Source of the DNA: Hexactinellida sp. DTS-2022 | Lineage: Eukaryota > Porifera > Hexactinellida | Direction: 5' to 3' | DNA length: 64,000 bases | Assembly: GCA_028753945.1 (NCBI GenBank) | Contig: JAPNXP010000004.1 | Coordinates: forward strand, 1,674,001-1,738,000 | Shown here: in pieces, positions 12,088-22,782 of the stretch | How positions within the stretch are numbered: the stretch's first letter is position 1 | How the letters are laid out: each line of letters opens with the position of its first letter | Program-made: the position numbers and the translations under genes | The notes under the pieces: generated by a model | What the model was told of the DNA's origin: nothing | What the model saw: only the letters and a program-made list of their open reading frames with translations | The model's database searches: none

Positions 12088-12289
12088 CATGAAACACGAA
12101 ATGTGAAGATGCAAATAAAATGTATTAATAACTAGACACATGTACATGCTGTCAAATATACATTATAACACAATATATTAACTTGGATAGCTCAGCTACA
12201 ATAAAGTTAAAATAGATATTATAAATACGAACACGACAAGAAAAATTGTTCAAAAAGGCAAACACGAACACGAATAACGAACACGTAAT

Positions 12290-12600
12290 GGATGGTGCTG
12301 AACACCCAACATGCATATAAAAATGCTGAATCAACAGCTATTATATTAATACTGAAAATATAATATCTCTGAAATTAAGTGGGCTAGAAGGAAACTTCCA
12401 ACATAATAAGGGTCATTACCTTCCGGAACAACTTTCTGAAATGGTTCAAACAGCTTTATAGTTACGATGACATTACAAAAATATTTAGGATTACAACTGT
12501 AGCCGATATTATTGTTTTAGAGGCACTATCAATCTACCAACCACCAAATATAGTGCCTACCAAAGGAACATGTTGTCGCCAAAAATGTAATTTTAGATTT
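12290..12600 (-). repeat. Dispersed repeat R1, copy 1
   Basis: The reverse complement of this segment matches 16540-16850 (atgttcctttggt, actatattt.ggtggt, ttgatagtgcct, atttcagaaag, gattcagcattttt, gttgggtgtt) and, more weakly, 59230-59460. The 12-kb and 16-kb copies face each other in inverted orientation around the intact RAG1-like gene. Confidence 0.65.
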
Positions 12601-12669
12601 TTTGCCTTTGTCTTGGTCATACGTTTTATGTGGTTAGAGTTAGTATTATAAGAAATGCATTATAATTGT

Positions 12670-13060
12670 ATAGGAAGATAGAAACATGATATCAAGGCAT
12701 GCATAACACCCTTTAGAATTGTGATATATCACCATTCGCTATTTTTCGTGGGAATTATCGCATTTTTATAGCCTGCTTTTAACATAGTTAAACGCGTTAT
12801 AAATGTTCAAAATAGGAACATGAGGAAGTCCATAACTTTTTGAATGAAATATATCGAAATTATAAATGGAATGTTGACACATTCCTCGGTTTCCAGGGAA
12901 ATGCATATTTCTTAAAATGAGCCATAACTCAAAAACTATCTATTTTATGTAAACTATGCTAATACTGATCTATCCGCAATTGGTAACTTCCTATTCGTGG
13001 ATAATACATTTTCTAGGCCTAACTTCAATAATCTTTGAGATAATGAGTGTTTTACCATAT
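12670..13060 (+). repeat. Dispersed repeat R2, single arm
   Basis: This is the same sequence as one arm of the 1.1-kb palindrome at 40967-42041, for example taacatagttaaacgcgtta, gaatgttgacacattcctcg and ccataactcaaaaactat. Only one arm is present here. The open frame 12956-13225 is part of the repeat and adjoining DNA and is not taken as a gene. Confidence 0.7.
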
Positions 13061-13870
13061 AAAGAATTAAGTGCTAATCTGCACAGACCTCTCTGTTCAA
13101 CATATTTATGGAGCATAGCCGATTCCTCAGCCAAATCTATCCAGAAGTCAACAGTTCACGAAGTACTTAACCCCAGTTCTCGAGTTTTATTCGATGTTGA
13201 GGTATACTACTATATCAGTCGATAATTATCGTAAATAGATTTCCCTTCCAAGCAAGTCGCTGCTGCAGTAAAATTATGTGACTCTATTGGAAATGAAATA
13301 ACAATATATACTATAACTTAATGAATGCAGAATTCAATTCAAAGGACATACCCTTATTGTATGCAACGCAGATTAGGATATTTCACATAAACAATTTTGT
13401 AGAATTTCTCTTAGCTCTTGCCTGGTTACAATAGGGTCTCAGCTAATATAGTACTGTTGGTAATAGGACACGAAAACTTGGGCGGAAATACAACAATAAT
13501 GTATTAAAATAACCTCTTAAGTTGATAAAAGTGTCAAAGAGGCATTATAAGTGGAGAAAGATGATCTACGGATGCTCTGATGTTATATTAGTTAATTAAA
13601 CATTTGTTGGTCCAAAACTTATCATTCGAGGTGTAGTCAAATTAATTTTGAACGGGTGTTATTGATTATATATAATCGTTCGTAACTGCTATCGACTGAA
13701 AAAGAAGAAAGCTAATCGTTTTGCATTCCATGAATATTTTACTAACAAAGGCCTTTAATAACCTTGGGTTAATATTAATACATTTCAGTAAAATTTAGGC
13801 ACAAAATTTAGTGTCCAAATAGCGGCAGTTCCACTTTAGCTGGGGCTTTAAATTTGTGGTAATGAACTTA
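13061..13870. other. No recognisable feature
   Basis: AT-rich sequence between the R2 arm and the MITE at 13879. The left inverted repeat of the second RAG1-like element would be expected in or before this stretch, but no CACAGTG terminus is found. Confidence 0.4.
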
Positions 13871-13981
13871 CTCTAATGCAGTGGTTCCCAAAATGAATTA
13901 GGGTGAATGGGATCATGGGAGGATCCACAGAATGACAATAGGGGTCCACGGTTTAAAAAGTTTGGAATCGCTGTTCTAATG
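13871..13981. mobile_element. hAT-type MITE, 95 bp
   Basis: The insert 13879-13973 starts CAGTGGTTCCCAAA and ends TTTGGAATCGCTG. It is flanked by ctctaatg and ttctaatg (7 of 8 matching). The sequence type (ggggtccacgg, gtttaaaaagtttgg) is shared with the MITE at 34281-34404. Confidence 0.75.
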
Positions 13982-14160
13982 AAAAACAAAATTGAAGAAC
14001 GAAATACCCATATGCACAAATGGATTTGTAGTACATAAGTATTCAGAAAGCTTTTCCAAAAAATCCGTACCATGGAGAATGGTGGAATTCTCAGATCGAT
14101 TTTAATTGTGACTTAAAAAAGAGTCGTCTATCAACTCCAGCTGACTTTACTACGTCCTCT

Positions 14161-16029
14161 GTGCCTGATGAAAGTAGACCTATCCATAGAAAGAGTCTCG
14201 ATAGTGTTTCTTTGAAACATCAGAGATCACGCCTCTCTAAATTACTGGAGTGCATTAAAGAAATTGCAGACATTGAAGACATGTCAGAAATTTCAATCGC
14301 AGCTATTGCTTTACAATTGCTATCTAATCAAGACGATAACCGTCAGTTAGCTCAGATTTCCAAAAAGATTGCCTATGCTGGAGATTTTAGTGATGCGGTA
14401 ACGAAAAAAGTTCCGATTGATAAGTCGTTGTTTCTTCTTGATTTTTTGGAAATTGGTAAAAGGAAATATACGAGCTTACGTCAGCTTTTAATTCCAAGTG
14501 GTATTGAATTTCCTGCTTATCAGAGAATAGTAGAAGAAAGGAATGTTATCGTCCTACGACCACTTATTCAACTTTATCCAGATCCACAGGCACCAATCGG
14601 TATTTTTATCTCTTATATTCATATAGTCAGACACACGTTAGAAAGAATACTTTCAACTGTACAGCCTGTACTCCCTGAAGAATATCCTCTTACGTTTCAA
14701 TTTGCAGATGGCCTTGATGGTTCTGGCAGTCATGTTATCTACAATCAATCCAAGACAAATAGAGAAACTAAGAATTATATTCTTTTTTGCTTTAAACCAC
14801 TATCAGTGACAAATGTTGAGAACAATGTAATTTGGCAAACAACTTCTCCAAATTCTCCATTTTCACAAAGACCTGTGTTTCTTTGTGCTACCAAAGAGTC
14901 TGAACAAAACATTCTTAAGTTAATGTGTGATCTTATCAACCCTGATACAGATCTCATGAAAAAAGAAGGAATTGCATCACCTGGAGGACTTGTACATATT
15001 AATATCGTTCGTTCTCTGATTGATGGAAAAATGGCAGGGATTCTCTCTGGCGCCGGAGGGGCAAGCTGCCAAATGTGTACAGCAACTCACAATGATCTCA
15101 CAGACCGCGACTTAATATTAGAGGGATTTCCCATTAACAGGCACATATCAGATGCGATCGAATTGTTTGGAGAGCTCGAAGATATTGATCATTTTCTATC
15201 ACTTCCATCTAATCAACGTTATAATCTAACTCATATACCGATTTCCACAATTGATATAAATCCTGCGTCGCCCCTTCATTCCTACACTTGTTTGTTTCGA
15301 TGGTTTAATCTCCTGGTTTATCATTTAAATATCGGGAAGAAAAAGTGGGGCCCAACCAGTCTACAAATTAAAACATCCATGCAATTCGTTCGGAATCTTA
15401 TCGAAGAGAAAACTGGGCTTAGAATTGATCAGCCGGATTCCAGGGGGGGAACAAGTTCTACTGGAAACGTTGCTAGACAAGCTTTCTCAGAATCCAACTA
15501 TATTAAATGCGTTTTATCACTTGTTGATGTTCAATACAAAGATTCACTTTTACAGATACACACAAATATATCGGCTATCTTACGAATAATTAATTCTAGT
15601 CAGAAAGTAAAAACGGATCTTCTTGGTAATATATGTAAAGATACATATATCATGATTCTGGACAATTTTCCATGGGCAAGTATCACACCGACTCTTCACA
15701 AGGTCTTAGCTCATTCTGAAGAACTCATTAGAGAGTCCAATTCAAGTTTTGGCTTGAAAAATATTTCTGAAGAAGGATCTGAATCGTGTAATAAACTAAT
15801 TCGTAGGTATCGCGAGAATTTGTCAAGAAAGATCAGCTTTGAAGCAAATATATCTGACATTTTTGTTAGATTACTATCTGAAAGCGACCCTATATTAATC
15901 AGATTCCGTTCAAAGCTAGTGTGTGAAAAATGTAATACTATCGGACATACAAGTAGAGCAAAGTGCTGCAGGAAGAAGATTCAAAATTCAAATATTGAAA
16001 TTATTGTAAATAGTGTATTATATAATTAA
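14161..16029 (+). CDS. RAG1L: RAG1-like transposase, uninterrupted core
   Basis: Predicted DDE recombinase that cuts at CACAGTG ends, homologous to the V(D)J recombinase RAG1. Numbering from 14161: first Asp D183 in FADGLDGSGSHV, second Asp D288 in SLIDGKMAGILSG, zinc cysteines C303/C306, zinc histidines H513/H518 in LHKVLAH, Glu E541 in EEGSESCNKLIRR. Spacing D-D 105 and D-E 253 matches mouse RAG1 D600/D708/E962 (108 and 254). The tail holds CEKCNTIGHTSRAKC (588-602), the CX2CX3GHX5C knuckle type described in amphioxus ProtoRAG RAG1-like proteins. The frame is open upstream to 14032 without ATG; 14161 is GTG. Homology to the neighbour copy begins at about 14077 (EWWNS), so the true start is either an upstream exon or lost. 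It lacks any RING/N-terminal domain of vertebrate RAG1, and no RAG2-like gene is visible. Confidence 0.9.
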   Translation: MPDESRPIHRKSLDSVSLKHQRSRLSKLLECIKEIADIEDMSEISIAAIALQLLSNQDDNRQLAQISKKIAYAGDFSDAVTKKVPIDKSLFLLDFLEIGKRKYTSLRQLLIPSGIEFPAYQRIVEERNVIVLRPLIQLYPDPQAPIGIFISYIHIVRHTLERILSTVQPVLPEEYPLTFQFADGLDGSGSHVIYNQSKTNRETKNYILFCFKPLSVTNVENNVIWQTTSPNSPFSQRPVFLCATKESEQNILKLMCDLINPDTDLMKKEGIASPGGLVHINIVRSLIDGKMAGILSGAGGASCQMCTATHNDLTDRDLILEGFPINRHISDAIELFGELEDIDHFLSLPSNQRYNLTHIPISTIDINPASPLHSYTCLFRWFNLLVYHLNIGKKKWGPTSLQIKTSMQFVRNLIEEKTGLRIDQPDSRGGTSSTGNVARQAFSESNYIKCVLSLVDVQYKDSLLQIHTNISAILRIINSSQKVKTDLLGNICKDTYIMILDNFPWASITPTLHKVLAHSEELIRESNSSFGLKNISEEGSESCNKLIRRYRENLSRKISFEANISDIFVRLLSESDPILIRFRSKLVCEKCNTIGHTSRAKCCRKKIQNSNIEIIVNSVLYN

Positions 16030-16143
16030 TAAACCTATTTTGAATGAATTAAGGCAATAAGTTAATTAATTTTCTAAGTAATTCCTAGTTACAGTCGACA
16101 TATAATTGCAAAATATTAATTTAAGGGGTTAAATTAATTAATA

Positions 16144-16440
16144 CCAGAAATTATAAAAAAAACACGTTGCATGACGTCATAACAAATACATCTGGAGGCA
16201 TAAAGAATTTTTTATTATGTCAAAAGATGCATAGGCACCGATAACCCATATGTAATTAATTCATAGTACAACGCTAACTCTAAAGAAATAGCGGATTTCA
16301 GAATTTCAAAAAAATAAGTAACATCATCATGACGTCATAACAGACAAAGTATGAGGTGTAAATAAATTTTGATATGACCAAACATTTTCTAAACATCGAT
16401 AACCCATATGCAAATAATACTTATAATAGGCTAAAGTGCA
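16144..16440 (+). repeat. Two diverged ~125-bp direct repeats with TGACGTCAT
   Basis: Units at about 16144-16267 and 16299-16419 share atgacgtcataaca, aaaatt/tttta blocks and cgataacccatatg. Each carries the palindrome ATGACGTCAT (16171-16180 and 16329-16338), a CRE/bZIP-type site. They lie between the RAG1-like stop codon and the element's right end, where transposase-binding subterminal repeats would be expected. Confidence 0.7.
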
Positions 16441-16464
16441 CACAGATATCTATTCCCTACCACC

Positions 16465-16484
16465 TGCGATTTTAAGCCACTGTG
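16465..16484 (-). repeat. Right terminus of the second RAG1-like element
   Basis: Read on the minus strand from 16484 the sequence begins CACAGTGGCTTAA, identical over 13 bases to the ends at 8551 and 5693, then diverges. It lies 455 bp beyond the RAG1-like stop codon, in the orientation expected for a right end. The 5 bp outside are aattg; no matching left flank was found. Confidence 0.72.
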
Positions 16485-16539
16485 AATTGGAAAAAAAATT
16501 ATGTAATAAAATGATATTCAATAAAATACGTAATAATAA

Positions 16540-16850
16540 AATCCAAAATTGCAGCCTGTGCCGACGCATGTTCCTTTGGTGGCACTATATTTTGGTGGTG
16601 GTTTATTGATAGTGCCTACATAGGAACAAGCTGTCGGCTCAGCTGCAATTTTGGATTTTCTTTCGCCATGTCATCATCACTATGAAGGTGTTAAATTATT
16701 TCAGAAAGGAGTTTCAAAAGGCAACGACCCTTAGTGAGTTGGAAGTCTCCATTTAGCTCACTTTATTTGAGAGATATTCAAGTTTCAGTAGAATATAATC
16801 TGTGATGATTCAGCATTTTTTAAGTGCGTGTTGGGTGTTTACCCAACTCC
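16540..16850 (+). repeat. Dispersed repeat R1, copy 2
   Basis: Inverted relative to 12290-12600 and starting 56 bp outside the RAG terminus at 16484. It contains ttggtggtggtttattgata and gattcagcatttttt. No coding potential is seen. Confidence 0.65.
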
Positions 16851-17740
16851 AACCAACCCATGCGAATTATTTAATTCACAAAATTGGAAAAATACATTTT
16901 TTGACGATGTCATCATCACCTTAAGGTGTCAAGATCCACTTGTATAGGTAGTACGTGCCATAAAGACCAATTGATAAATTTAAAGTTTGTTTCTATCTTA
17001 TATCATTTCTGAGATTAATGAAATTTAGAGTAGTATAAATATTTAATTAATCTATTAATAATTTAACACCAATATTATGTACATCAAAATAAATTAAGTT
17101 CAATTATTTGCAATAATTATTAATTTAAATTTAATTTAATTATCATATTTGAATTCAGCGCACTCGATAACCCCAATAATCTATTTGGAACCATCTCTAT
17201 AAGTTAAACACAGAGCGAATTATTTAGAATTAAATTTGTCATGTATCCATTGTGCAAGAATATTCTAAGCAGAAATAAATATACGTAATCACATAATCTG
17301 TCGTTGTTATGGAATGTAGAATCTTAGTTTTCAATTATAAAATAGAAGCCTACTCGATCTCACAAGTTGAATCACTAGAATTATCGCAATGTGAAACAAT
17401 AGAATTAGATTTAACACTTTCAATTGAACTGAAGTGTTAGTAAACAAAGGAAACTTGCAACTCAATTGTGGCACAAACGAAACCCAATTTAAAAATTCGT
17501 GCACTGTGAAAAGGTGTAGAATTTAATTCTCTATCGAATGCATATAAATTAAATATTCCCGCACTATTTATTGTTCTTTTTCAAATATTAAACAGGTGCA
17601 AAAATGTGTCCAAAAAATGTAATAAAAAATTGTGACCCCAGGTGCACATCTGTAACCCATGAGACACCTATCCTGAAATTTTGGGCTCTTAGTTAATAAA
17701 ACTCTGTTCTGTGGAGAGGATACGGAAGGAAAACTAACCA
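16851..17740. other. No recognisable gene
   Basis: Strongly AT-rich unique-looking sequence with no open frame worth reporting and no terminal repeat seen. Confidence 0.4.
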
Positions 17741-17748
17741 AAGCACTA

Positions 17749-17909
17749 AGACCAATACTGGGCCACTATACTATAGTATAGTCGGCACAGTAATAACCAA
17801 GGCAGTAATATTAGAACTGGGCCACTATACTATAGTATAGTCGGCACAGTAATAAAGGCAGTAATCCAATACTGGGCCACTATACTATAGTATAGTCGGC
17901 ACAGTAAAA
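17749..17909. repeat. Tandem repeat with 16-bp perfect palindrome, 3 copies
   Basis: The unit actgggccactatactatag / tatagtcggcacagtaata occurs three times, with spacers of different length (about 24 and 15 bp). Each copy contains ctatactatagtatag, a perfect palindrome, flanked by gggcc and gtcggcac. Spacer variation and the lack of cas genes argue against a CRISPR array. Confidence 0.88.
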
Positions 17910-18099
17910 ATTCGGTCAACCACAATCGTAAATAAATTTATGTAATCAATATCAAAACGATATTTGGGGAAAATGAGATAGTTTTATGTTGTCACTAACA
18001 ATTAAGCAGAATGTATGCTGTAGTGCTGTAGTACTTTTGATCAAAAAGTATTAAGCAAATTGATTAGATTAATTAATGGACAATCTTCGACGCTTACCA

Positions 18100-18215
18100 T
18101 TAGGCTTGAATAAAGGATTGTTTGACTGTCCTTTGGAGAAATCAAATGTTTCAAAATGGATAGATCCCCATCTCTTAATTTCATCATCAAGTTTTTCATT
18201 GCTAGCTGCTTTCTA
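18100..18215 (-). CDS. Possible exon of an unidentified gene
   Basis: On the minus strand an acceptor-like ttttttagaaag precedes an open segment reading KLDDEIKRWGSIHFETFDFS and then KGQSNNPLFKPN, which ends at a consensus donor (aatg|gtaagc). The composition looks protein-coding and no transposon family is recognised. The evidence is one short frame plus splice-like borders, so this is tentative. Confidence 0.3.
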
Positions 18216-18535
18216 AAAAAACATTTAGTTATCAATTGATACAGGTCTAATTTAGAATGATTGGTTTGAGAATGACATACTAAAATCAGAAATTAAAGTT
18301 AATAGATGGTATGCATAACATAAATCAAATAGATAACAATAAACTATATGCTATCACTAGGATTATGAAATTAGAAACCTCCAATAAAACTGAGAGTTTG
18401 TGTCTGAGCTAGATTCAGACATTTAAGTAATAAAGTACGCATAGTAATTAATATTTTCATTATATTTTTGGGAAGTAATGTAGGAGAAGAGGTATAATTT
18501 GGGCCGCGGAGATAACACCATGATATCAGATGTTG

Positions 18536-19366
18536 AATAAGCGTAGGGGCGGATCAAGGAGGGCTGTAGCCCTGGGGCAAGTTGTGAATGTGAGGCCCCA
18601 TTTTCCTCGCTAGGATTATTATTGCTAGAAATTAAAAAAATCGGTAATATGTCCACAGAATCGTGATGTTCAACAGTCCTTATTATTTTAATACTGTAGA
18701 CTCTCGTTAATACGAACAGGGATAAGGCAGACATTTTAAATTCACCAGCCTATACAAATGAATACTAATGACTTTGGTTAATTAATACGAATTTCGGTTA
18801 TTGCGAACTAATTCTGACAGTCCCCTGGTGTTCATATGAATGAGAGTTTATTGTACCATAAATATTTCCACTTCTCCTCTCAATAATGTCAATCGAGAGC
18901 GACATTCTTAGGAATCTCGACTTCTCGTCAATTATTGAAACATTTGCTTGTCAAAATATCCGAAAGGTTGTAGTTTGAACATTACGTAGATATGCCAATT
19001 CTAGTGACCCTTAGTGCTATTTTAAATAAGAGATATCATATATGTAGAGTAGACCGTCTATTTCTAGACCAGGTATTTTTACATATACATTAGTATTACC
19101 CATAAAAAGCAGGGCAAGTGGTCTACAGATTTTATAGACAGTCTATAAATTTTTGGCTTATTTGTATGGGCTTTAAAAGACCGTCTAGAAATAGACCGTC
19201 TACATATAAGGATGCTCTTTAAATAAAGATTATTTCCAATAAACAAAAATTCCCTCTATATTTGGGATAATTTTTCGTTTCATATCTTGAGTGGGGCCCC
19301 TGACCTTTGGGGCCCTGGGGCACGTGCCGCCCCGTTCTCCTTGGTTAATCCGCCTCTGAATAAGTG
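18536..19366. mobile_element. hAT-type MITE, 815 bp, with nested MITEs
   Basis: The element 18544-19358 has ends TAGGGGCGGATC and ttaatccgcctctg. It is flanked by aataagcg and aataagtg (7 of 8). Inside are two smaller inverted-repeat insertions: one near 18703-18860 (gtagactctcgttaatacga at one side, atgaatgagagttta at the other) and one near 19047-19206 (tagaccgtctatttctagac / gtctagaaatagaccgtcta). Confidence 0.72.
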
Positions 19367-19913
19367 TACAAAGTTTAATTTTAAAAATAAGCATAGTTTC
19401 GTAATGTGGTGAGTATAAACAAAAAATATTGTTATAAAGAAATGATAAAAAATAATTCTATTTATAGTAAATAATGGATATAGTTATATTGGATATAGCA
19501 ATAATTTTGCTGCTTTAGACGTGTCGCTGAGCAAATCCTATACACATTTTATTGGTTATAGCGATATCATCATAGGATATAGACTCATATAGTGATAACT
19601 TGTGTTACAAATTATAACAATAATATTGGATTTTTGACCTCAACTGCCCCCATAATTTAATATTTTACAGTATAAATATCGTTACCAGTTGAATTCGATA
19701 ATGAATTTAACTATACTCATGAGGATAGAAGTATTGACAATGTATACAGTCATATATTAGATGCAATGATACAGTGGATAGAGTGATATAATGGATATAG
19801 TTATAATTTGGACAAAATCCCTTGATCCCATTATTATCAATATATACATTTTGTACTGTACCATTTGATAGAATAAAAGTTATAAAAATCTATAATATTA
19901 TAAAGAAACGAGG

Positions 19914-22181
19914 ATCCATATCAGTGGCAGCGCCAGTTCACCAAGTAAGGGAGGGCCAAATCTATTTTAGGGGGGCCACTTTTATAAAGAAAAAGATAAT
20001 TTTACATTATAACAACACAGGAAAATGACCCTTCATTTTCTGCAGTGGTTATTGGGATGGTGCAAGAAATTTGGTATGCCTTACAAAGTTGAGAATAGTA
20101 TCGAGGAATTGCAGAATGTCCAAAAGGTTTTTACATTCGAGTGCAGAATTATTGAATTGCGCTGTGAAAACATCACACTCACTCTTCATTAGGTGACTTC
20201 GTAAATTATAGTGGTCAACAAATAGTTTTAATACTTCCGAATTAAGAAAATTTCGTGAATGTGGCAAGAGGGCTTCGAAGTTAGGATTATGCATGCTTCT
20301 CACTGAATCTTCTATTAAGTTCTGAAACAAACATCTCGATGACTTTATTGAATATTAATTTAAGTTCTTTGTAATCAGGTCTGGTCCAAACAGTTCGATG
20401 TGTATCTTCTCTGCAGCTTGACGTCTACGTTCTACTGGGGCTGAAATATTATGTCGATCGATTAAATTCTTTGCAGCAATCCACACTTCATCAAATAATG
20501 TGTCTCTCGTAAGATCAAACTTCAGTGCTTTAATTAACTCAACAGTCTGAATAATAGATCCCTAAGTAGCAACAACGGCATCACATGCTTCAGCCTGACA
20601 ACACCATCGAGTTTTCACAAAGATTTAAGTTCTTTTGTTGTAAAGCTTTCCTATTGATGTCAGCGTCCTCTGCACATTCCTTCTGTGCTTGGCAAAATAT
20701 GCGTGTGGAACGCTTGCAGAATAGAAAGAATAGATTGTGGCCATATTTTCAAAGAAGTGATCAGCCTTGTCGATATTATACACACAGGACGACCAAGTCT
20801 AAACGATGAGCCCAGCAATGAACATATATAGCATTAGGACACAATTAATTTCTCATAATTGCTGGCGATCAGATTAGCACCATCACAGCATTGTGAAATC
20901 AGGTATGATTTACAGTCAACTTCCATCTCAAAGAGGGCATCTTTCAACTTCATCATCACAGACCTTGCATCTAAACCTTCTGCTCTAATGAAATTGTAGA
21001 AATCTTCATATATTATTCCATTAACTACGTAACAAATACATAAGGAGAGCTCTCCATTTTCCCATGTCCTTAGTCTCGTCGCATAATATAGAAAAATATT
21101 TAGCTTTCCTGAGAGAAGTCAATATATAATTCCGAACGGATTTGGCTAATAAACTTAACAACTCATCTTGAATATCGTGATGAACGTACTGAGCATTACG
21201 AGACCCATTAAGCTTTTTTCTGATTACCATAGAACACCTGATTACCATTGATTACGTGAACACCATAGGAACTCAAGATCTCCAAAAAATTTCCTCCATT
21301 GCGGAATCCACAGTTAAATTGTTGATCAATAATATCACCTTCTCCATCAATAAGCGGACCTTCTCGATGTCCTCGTAATGGGATGTCCAGAACAGCACAC
21401 AACATTACCACTTCAGCAACTGTCTTAATATAGTGACGATTGTCTAAAATATCTTGCCGAGAGATTGATTCAAGCTTAGAGGTAATTGATCCAATTTTTG
21501 AAGCATTTCCTGATAATTCGTCCACTTCAGAGTGGATTCAAGATGTCCAGCCGAGGTTTCATGTGCTTTTAGACCCTATTTATCATCCATGGAGATTTTC
21601 CAGTTCGTAAATCCAACTTTTGTCCATTGTTCATTAGAATTGGAGCTTAGGAATGCACGGCAGCTGTAGCAAAAGCATGCATCTGCTGATTGAGAATACT
21701 CAAGCCATGGATTGATACCGTACCACTCTTTTTGAAAAGTACGCAGTCTATCTCCAAATTTACGCTTAGGATAATTTTTTTGGGTTGATATTGATTATCA
21801 GACAAATTTGCTGCAATGTTATCTCATATCTATCAATGGTCGCTTAGTAGGAGGTTCTGAACTTATATCTGAATCTATATTATCAATTTCCACAGGTCTC
21901 TTACTAGAGGACGCTTTTAAAACAAGTTTATCCATATGATAAGCAACAATGAATACTAACTTGGGAAATATGTATTTATACAAAGCCAACAGGGGTCGAA
22001 AAGGTTTCGCTCGAATGGCCTCGCATAACTAGGTTTCCTTCATCAATGGATAATCATAAATCCCTATATCCAATAAAGACAATGCTGGAAAATTAAGCTG
22101 GCCCCCTTGGATGGGACCAGAAGCAACTAATGAGAACCATGGCCCCCCTGGATCCCCCCTCGCGCCGCCACTGGTCGATAT
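19914..22181 (-). mobile_element. hAT element of the ZMYM1/DUF4371 type
   Basis: The ends are CAGTGGCAGCGCC at 19922 and GGCGCCGCCACTG-like cgcgccgccactg ending at 22173. The flanks atccatat and gtcgatat agree at 6 of 8, fitting an old 8-bp hAT duplication. The 2.25-kb element carries one decayed transposase gene on the minus strand. Confidence 0.75.
20049..21935 (-). pseudogene. hAT transposase (TTF zinc finger, DUF4371)
   Basis: The start Met lies at 21935 (MDKLVLKASSSKRPVE). After a stop near 21825, the TTF-type finger region reads KRKFGDRLRTFQKEWYG and ADACFCYSCRAF. DUF4371 follows at 21525-21208, with DILDNRHYIKTVAEVVMLCA, GHREG and GNFLEILSSYG, and continues at 21248-21021 (KYFSILCDETKDM, holding the first catalytic Asp). 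The C-terminal part is at 20330-20049. Many frame changes separate these blocks. It is a typical ZMYM1-like hAT transposase of animals, now inactive. Confidence 0.75.
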
Positions 22182-22782
22182 AAAGCCCCAAGAAAAGGGA
22201 GAAAAAAAAAAAGTTGGGATATATAGAGAAATAACATTGATAAGTGGGGCTTGTGACAATATGTGAGCGTGTTTGTCTTGTTTTAATAAATTACAAGGAC
22301 TAAAGTTTGAAAATTCATTCAGGTGAAGACCGCTAAAGAGTTGAACTGGCTTTTATAACAATATTATGGAAGATGATGAATTGAAACCCCACAAAGTATA
22401 AACCTGCCAACGAATTCATTAAGAAGTTTAGTTGATGAGCGCTGAACGGGTCGATTTCCAAGGGCTGGAATTTGAAAGAGAAAAACATTGTGAAATGATG
22501 TGGGGAAAACTCTCGTTAAACAAACATAATATATTTTGCTCTAATTACTATGGTAGCATCTATTGTTAATTGCAGATAAAAAGGACAATTTATCCATGTT
22601 GTTCATTAAATTACTCATTTCCTTGGTATAATTGCATTTGATAGAAGCGCTCTGAACAGATAAACGTATTGATGAACCCTACCATAAACAGTTTGGTTAA
22701 ATAATAGGAATTGATTTAGAGATTCGCGCAGTGGGTTATCCAAGTACAAGTCAACGTGGCCATCAGACAATTTTGATCCAGG

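Noticed and set aside
5693..16484. The ends at 5693 and 16484 as a pair of one 10.8-kb RAG element
   Set aside because: Beyond the 13-base terminus their interiors do not match and the flanking pentamers (ctata, aattg) differ.
8551..16484. A RAG2-like gene beside the RAG1-like genes
   Set aside because: No kelch-type repeats or other long frame found on either strand between the ends.
17749..17909. CRISPR array
   Set aside because: Only three repeats, spacers are themselves related, palindrome-rich, and the genome is eukaryotic.
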